Below, one piece after another: positions 61,643 to 64,000 of a stretch of DNA of 64,000 nucleotides (the first letter of the stretch is position 1; each line of letters begins with the position of its first letter). The notes under the pieces were generated by a model. It had not been told where the DNA came from, did not search any database, and saw only the letters and a program-made list of their open reading frames with translations. Origin of the DNA: Chlamydiota bacterium (GTDB taxonomy: Bacteria > Chlamydiota > Chlamydiia > Chlamydiales > JAAKFR01); contig JAJFLX010000001.1 of assembly GCA_021772465.1 (NCBI GenBank), positions 186,001 to 250,000 of the forward strand, read 5' to 3'. A program made the translations under genes and the position numbers.

Positions 61643-62242
61643 ATGGAAGTGAGACAATTCAATCCATGGCTTCAAATCTGGGTGAAACCTAGAGAGACGC
61701 TTCGCAAGATCCTCGAGGATAACCCGAAGCGAGTCATCTTGTGGCTCGCTTTGATCAGTGGTCTACTCGGCGGTTTTGCCTGGGCTGGAAAGATGTGGAT
61801 CACCTCGCCTGAACAACAAGAGATGAAAAATTATGGAGTTGCAGCGCTGCTCCTCTTTCTCGGTGCCATCGGCGGTCTTATCTACCTCTATGTAGGGGGG
61901 TGGCTTTATCAGCTTGCCGGAGCTTGGCTAGGAGGGAGAGGGAATTACACCGACGTAAAATGTGCCATCGGATGGGCGCAGTACCCAGCGATTGTCACAA
62001 GCATTATCAGCCTCTTCGACTTCGTGATCCTCACCCACCCCTGGATCCAAGCACTCTTTGGCCTTCTCCTCTTGGGGTCAGCTCTTTGGGCCTTTATTCT
62101 CTTTCTCTACCTCCTAGCTGAGGCGCACAGGTTCTCTGTTTGGAAGGCGCTCTTTTCGGTGCTAATCGCCTTTTTGCTCCTTTTCGTAGCGATCTTGCTT
62201 ATCACCCTCATTATTCCCCTCTTAGTCCCCCTATTTAAGTAA
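61643..62242 (+). CDS. YIP1-family membrane protein
   Basis: A 199-residue integral membrane protein with five hydrophobic helices (about 31-48, 66-92, 108-130, 134-160, 166-198). The N-terminus FNPWLQIWVKPRETLRKIL, with W-x-x-P-R/K-T, and the C-Q-Y/A-Q-Y-P-like IGWAQYPAIVTSI motif are typical of the YIP1 (PF04893) family, which occurs in bacteria and in the eukaryotic Golgi. Bacterial function unknown. The ATG is 11 bases from the divergent operon, so the two promoters must overlap coding sequence. Confidence 0.8.
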   Translation: MEVRQFNPWLQIWVKPRETLRKILEDNPKRVILWLALISGLLGGFAWAGKMWITSPEQQEMKNYGVAALLLFLGAIGGLIYLYVGGWLYQLAGAWLGGRGNYTDVKCAIGWAQYPAIVTSIISLFDFVILTHPWIQALFGLLLLGSALWAFILFLYLLAEAHRFSVWKALFSVLIAFLLLFVAILLITLIIPLLVPLFK

Positions 62243-62319
62243 CCTAAAAATTTTATTCTTAATTAGAATTTAACATTTTTTTGTTATCATTATTACAAAT
62301 TTAAATTAATCAGGTATTA

Positions 62320-64000
62320 ATGATGACAGTTCCATCTAAAATGAGCCAATACTTAGACAATCGGGTGGCAGTTAGACGCTCTGATCGCAATCACAAGTAT
62401 GCGCTCTCAGTGACTCTGATCACTTCACTTGCTCTGTCGATGATAGCCTACGGTTTGACACATGGGGGTCCGATCCACCTTACGGGGCCAATGAGAGATT
62501 TTGCCGTGGTGCTGCCGGGGCTTCTTGCCACTTCAACAGGTGCGGGCGCAATCCTCGCCTACTATACCAAAACGATTGAGAAAAAAAGGGCCAAGTGCGG
62601 ACACCAAGGACTACTTCGAGCGATTGTTGAGAATGAGGCTCTTAACAAGTCAAACTTAAATAAATTTATTGAAACTATAAACGAAAAACCCTCCGTCTTA
62701 GAATTATTAGAAAAATTGAACATCGACGTTGATATTAAGAACGACCGTTTTAAGGCATTTGCTTTGCAAAGAAACCCCACATATAAACGATTTAATTCTT
62801 TTTTAGAGAAAATGGACACCAATGAGGCTAAAAGATTTATAGCCTATGTAAGGCACCACTATTTTCATAAAAATGGGAGCTTAGCTAAAGCAGAAGCTAA
62901 ACAGGCTATCGAGACCTTTATTAATCTAAACAAAGAACTGAAAGGGATTTATGAAAAATCGAAGGATAAACCAAGCGCTTCGCATCTCGACCTTGCCGAT
63001 GTGACAAAGGCTTATTCAAATGAGCTTCGCAATAAACAGATCCATGTTCTTCTTGCTACATTTGGGCTCTTTGTCGCGCTCGGGGCTATTGGCGTTGCAT
63101 GCTACGCCGCAGCGACGCATCCCAGCTTCATGGGAGAAGCGATGACCCTTAGTCAAAAAAGTGTCGTGATTGCAAGTGGCGGGTATGGAGCTATCTCACT
63201 TCTCGCCTTTATATCCATAGGCTCTTTTTTAATGACGCGAAAAAAATACGCGGCGTTTAATAAGCATGAAAACCTTCTCGAGGCGCTCAACAATGACAAG
63301 AAAAAACAGTCCTTTACTAGGCCCGCTGGAAACCCGCTCAACAATGAGAGCTATGAAGCTATCCTAGGTCACCTCTATCAGCAGGTTGAAAGAGAGGATC
63401 TGGAGCACTCACTAAACAACTACGAGCAAGCACTAACCAAGCTCGCATCATTTAACCTCATCGAGTTCATCACCTACTTTAAAACATACGAATTGCGAAA
63501 AGAAGATGATAAAGAAGTGGTAGAACAGGTGATCAAAAAACAATTACACTCTTTCATCGATAGAGCGCTACTCTTTGCAACGCCGATCGTCACGCTGCGC
63601 ACTCTTGTAGAGCCATTAGAAAAGAAAACTGGAATCGAGCTAGACCTAAACCCAATGGTTGAAAGGGCAATTAAAGAAAAATTAAGAGGAGCCTTCGAAG
63701 CTATCACGAAGAAAGAGAGCACCTTTTCTAAGATGCTGGAAAAAATAGATTCCACAGCAGAAGAGGCTAAACTAGTACACGAAAGCATTTTTGAGAATCT
63801 TACACAACCGCTTAATCTAAGATCTAAAAATGATGCCGTCCAAGAAGCGCTCAAGGTCTCTTTGACTAGACTTGGCAAAGAAAAAACCGTTGCAAACTTC
63901 TTTAAAAAAGAAAAAGAGATCCTAGAAATAGCTCGTACAAAAGAAATAGACATTAGCACTATTGGAGATGTTCAAGAAAAACTGCTCATCGAGATTGCAA
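62320..64000 (+). CDS. Large four-helix membrane protein, Inc-like candidate, partial at right edge
   Basis: An open frame of at least 560 codons from ATGATG at 62320 that leaves the window without a stop. It has two separate pairs of hydrophobic helices: about 27-47 with 61-82, and about 241-265 with 282-303. The regions between and after are long, charged, Lys/Glu-rich and helical, with probable coiled coil from residue 310 on. Paired close helices are the topology of chlamydial Inc proteins; two such pairs in one protein would be a variant. No known family recognised. The upstream 77 bases are AT-rich and hold no clear ribosome site (CAGG lies seven bases before the ATG). Lower GC than its neighbours. 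Confidence 0.78.
   Translation, partial: MMTVPSKMSQYLDNRVAVRRSDRNHKYALSVTLITSLALSMIAYGLTHGGPIHLTGPMRDFAVVLPGLLATSTGAGAILAYYTKTIEKKRAKCGHQGLLRAIVENEALNKSNLNKFIETINEKPSVLELLEKLNIDVDIKNDRFKAFALQRNPTYKRFNSFLEKMDTNEAKRFIAYVRHHYFHKNGSLAKAEAKQAIETFINLNKELKGIYEKSKDKPSASHLDLADVTKAYSNELRNKQIHVLLATFGLFVALGAIGVACYAAATHPSFMGEAMTLSQKSVVIASGGYGAISLLAFISIGSFLMTRKKYAAFNKHENLLEALNNDKKKQSFTRPAGNPLNNESYEAILGHLYQQVEREDLEHSLNNYEQALTKLASFNLIEFITYFKTYELRKEDDKEVVEQVIKKQLHSFIDRALLFATPIVTLRTLVEPLEKKTGIELDLNPMVERAIKEKLRGAFEAITKKESTFSKMLEKIDSTAEEAKLVHESIFENLTQPLNLRSKNDAVQEALKVSLTRLGKEKTVANFFKKEKEILEIARTKEIDISTIGDVQEKLLIEIA

Noticed and set aside
1..64000. CRISPR arrays, insertion sequences, phage genes, rRNA operons
   Set aside because: No direct-repeat array with spacers, no transposase or integrase motifs and no rRNA sequence were seen; only one tRNA was found.

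Overview
The window comes from a member of the phylum Chlamydiae, most likely an environmental (non-Chlamydiaceae) lineage. The evidence is a MurC-Ddl fusion, the histone-like HctA, a GroEL paralogue beside a metallophosphoesterase, and a gene order that matches the Chlamydia trachomatis CT740-CT765 segment as I remember it: nqrF, yajC, a TrmA/RlmD-type methylase, hctA, hemG, hemN, hemE, mfd, alaS, tkt, amn, efp, the phosphoesterase, groEL3, the mur/ftsW/murG/murC-ddl block and an rsbV-like STAS gene. I cannot name a species from sequence alone.

Layout. 1-8 kb: peptidoglycan and division operon on the minus strand (murD, LysM protein, ftsW, murG, murC-ddl, FtsQ-like), followed by cutA, khpA and a partial STAS gene. 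8-12.5 kb: metallophosphoesterase, a small basic protein, an unknown membrane protein, groEL paralogue, rsmI and tRNA-Cys. 12.5-15 kb: murF-mraY on the opposite strand. 15-16 kb: a two-helix membrane protein resembling an inclusion membrane (Inc) protein, and an ankyrin protein. 16.6-23.9 kb: a class I lanthipeptide cluster with a Cys-rich precursor, one full-length LanB dehydratase and three LanC-type proteins, one of which has lost its zinc ligands. 24-28 kb: FlgM-like small protein, NSS transporter, HAD phosphatase, epmA and efp. 28-40 kb: amn, tkt, then the co-directional run alaS-mfd-hemE-hemN-hemG. 40-48.4 kb: two giant exported-looking glycosyltransferases, a collagen-like surface protein and a Cys-rich outer-membrane protein. 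48.4-58 kb: MFS pump, nadE, nqrF, NSS transporter, htpG, yajC, rRNA methylase and hctA. 58-62 kb: a four-gene overlapping glycosyltransferase/glycerophosphotransferase operon. 62-64 kb: a YIP1-type membrane protein and a large, partial, four-helix Inc-like protein.

Two accessory systems stand out. The first is the lanthipeptide cluster, inserted into an otherwise conserved chlamydial housekeeping region: the precursor has a leader motif of the FxLD type, LanB would dehydrate core Ser/Thr, and the LanC proteins would form thioether rings; no dedicated exporter or leader protease is visible. The second is a collagen-glycosylation module: the 1197-residue protein combines a GT2 domain, a domain like animal collagen galactosyltransferase (COLGALT) and a domain like the glucosyltransferase part of lysyl hydroxylase (PLOD), next to its probable substrate, a lysine-free Gly-Pro-Thr-rich collagen protein. 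Functional statements rest on motif recognition by eye; no database search was possible.
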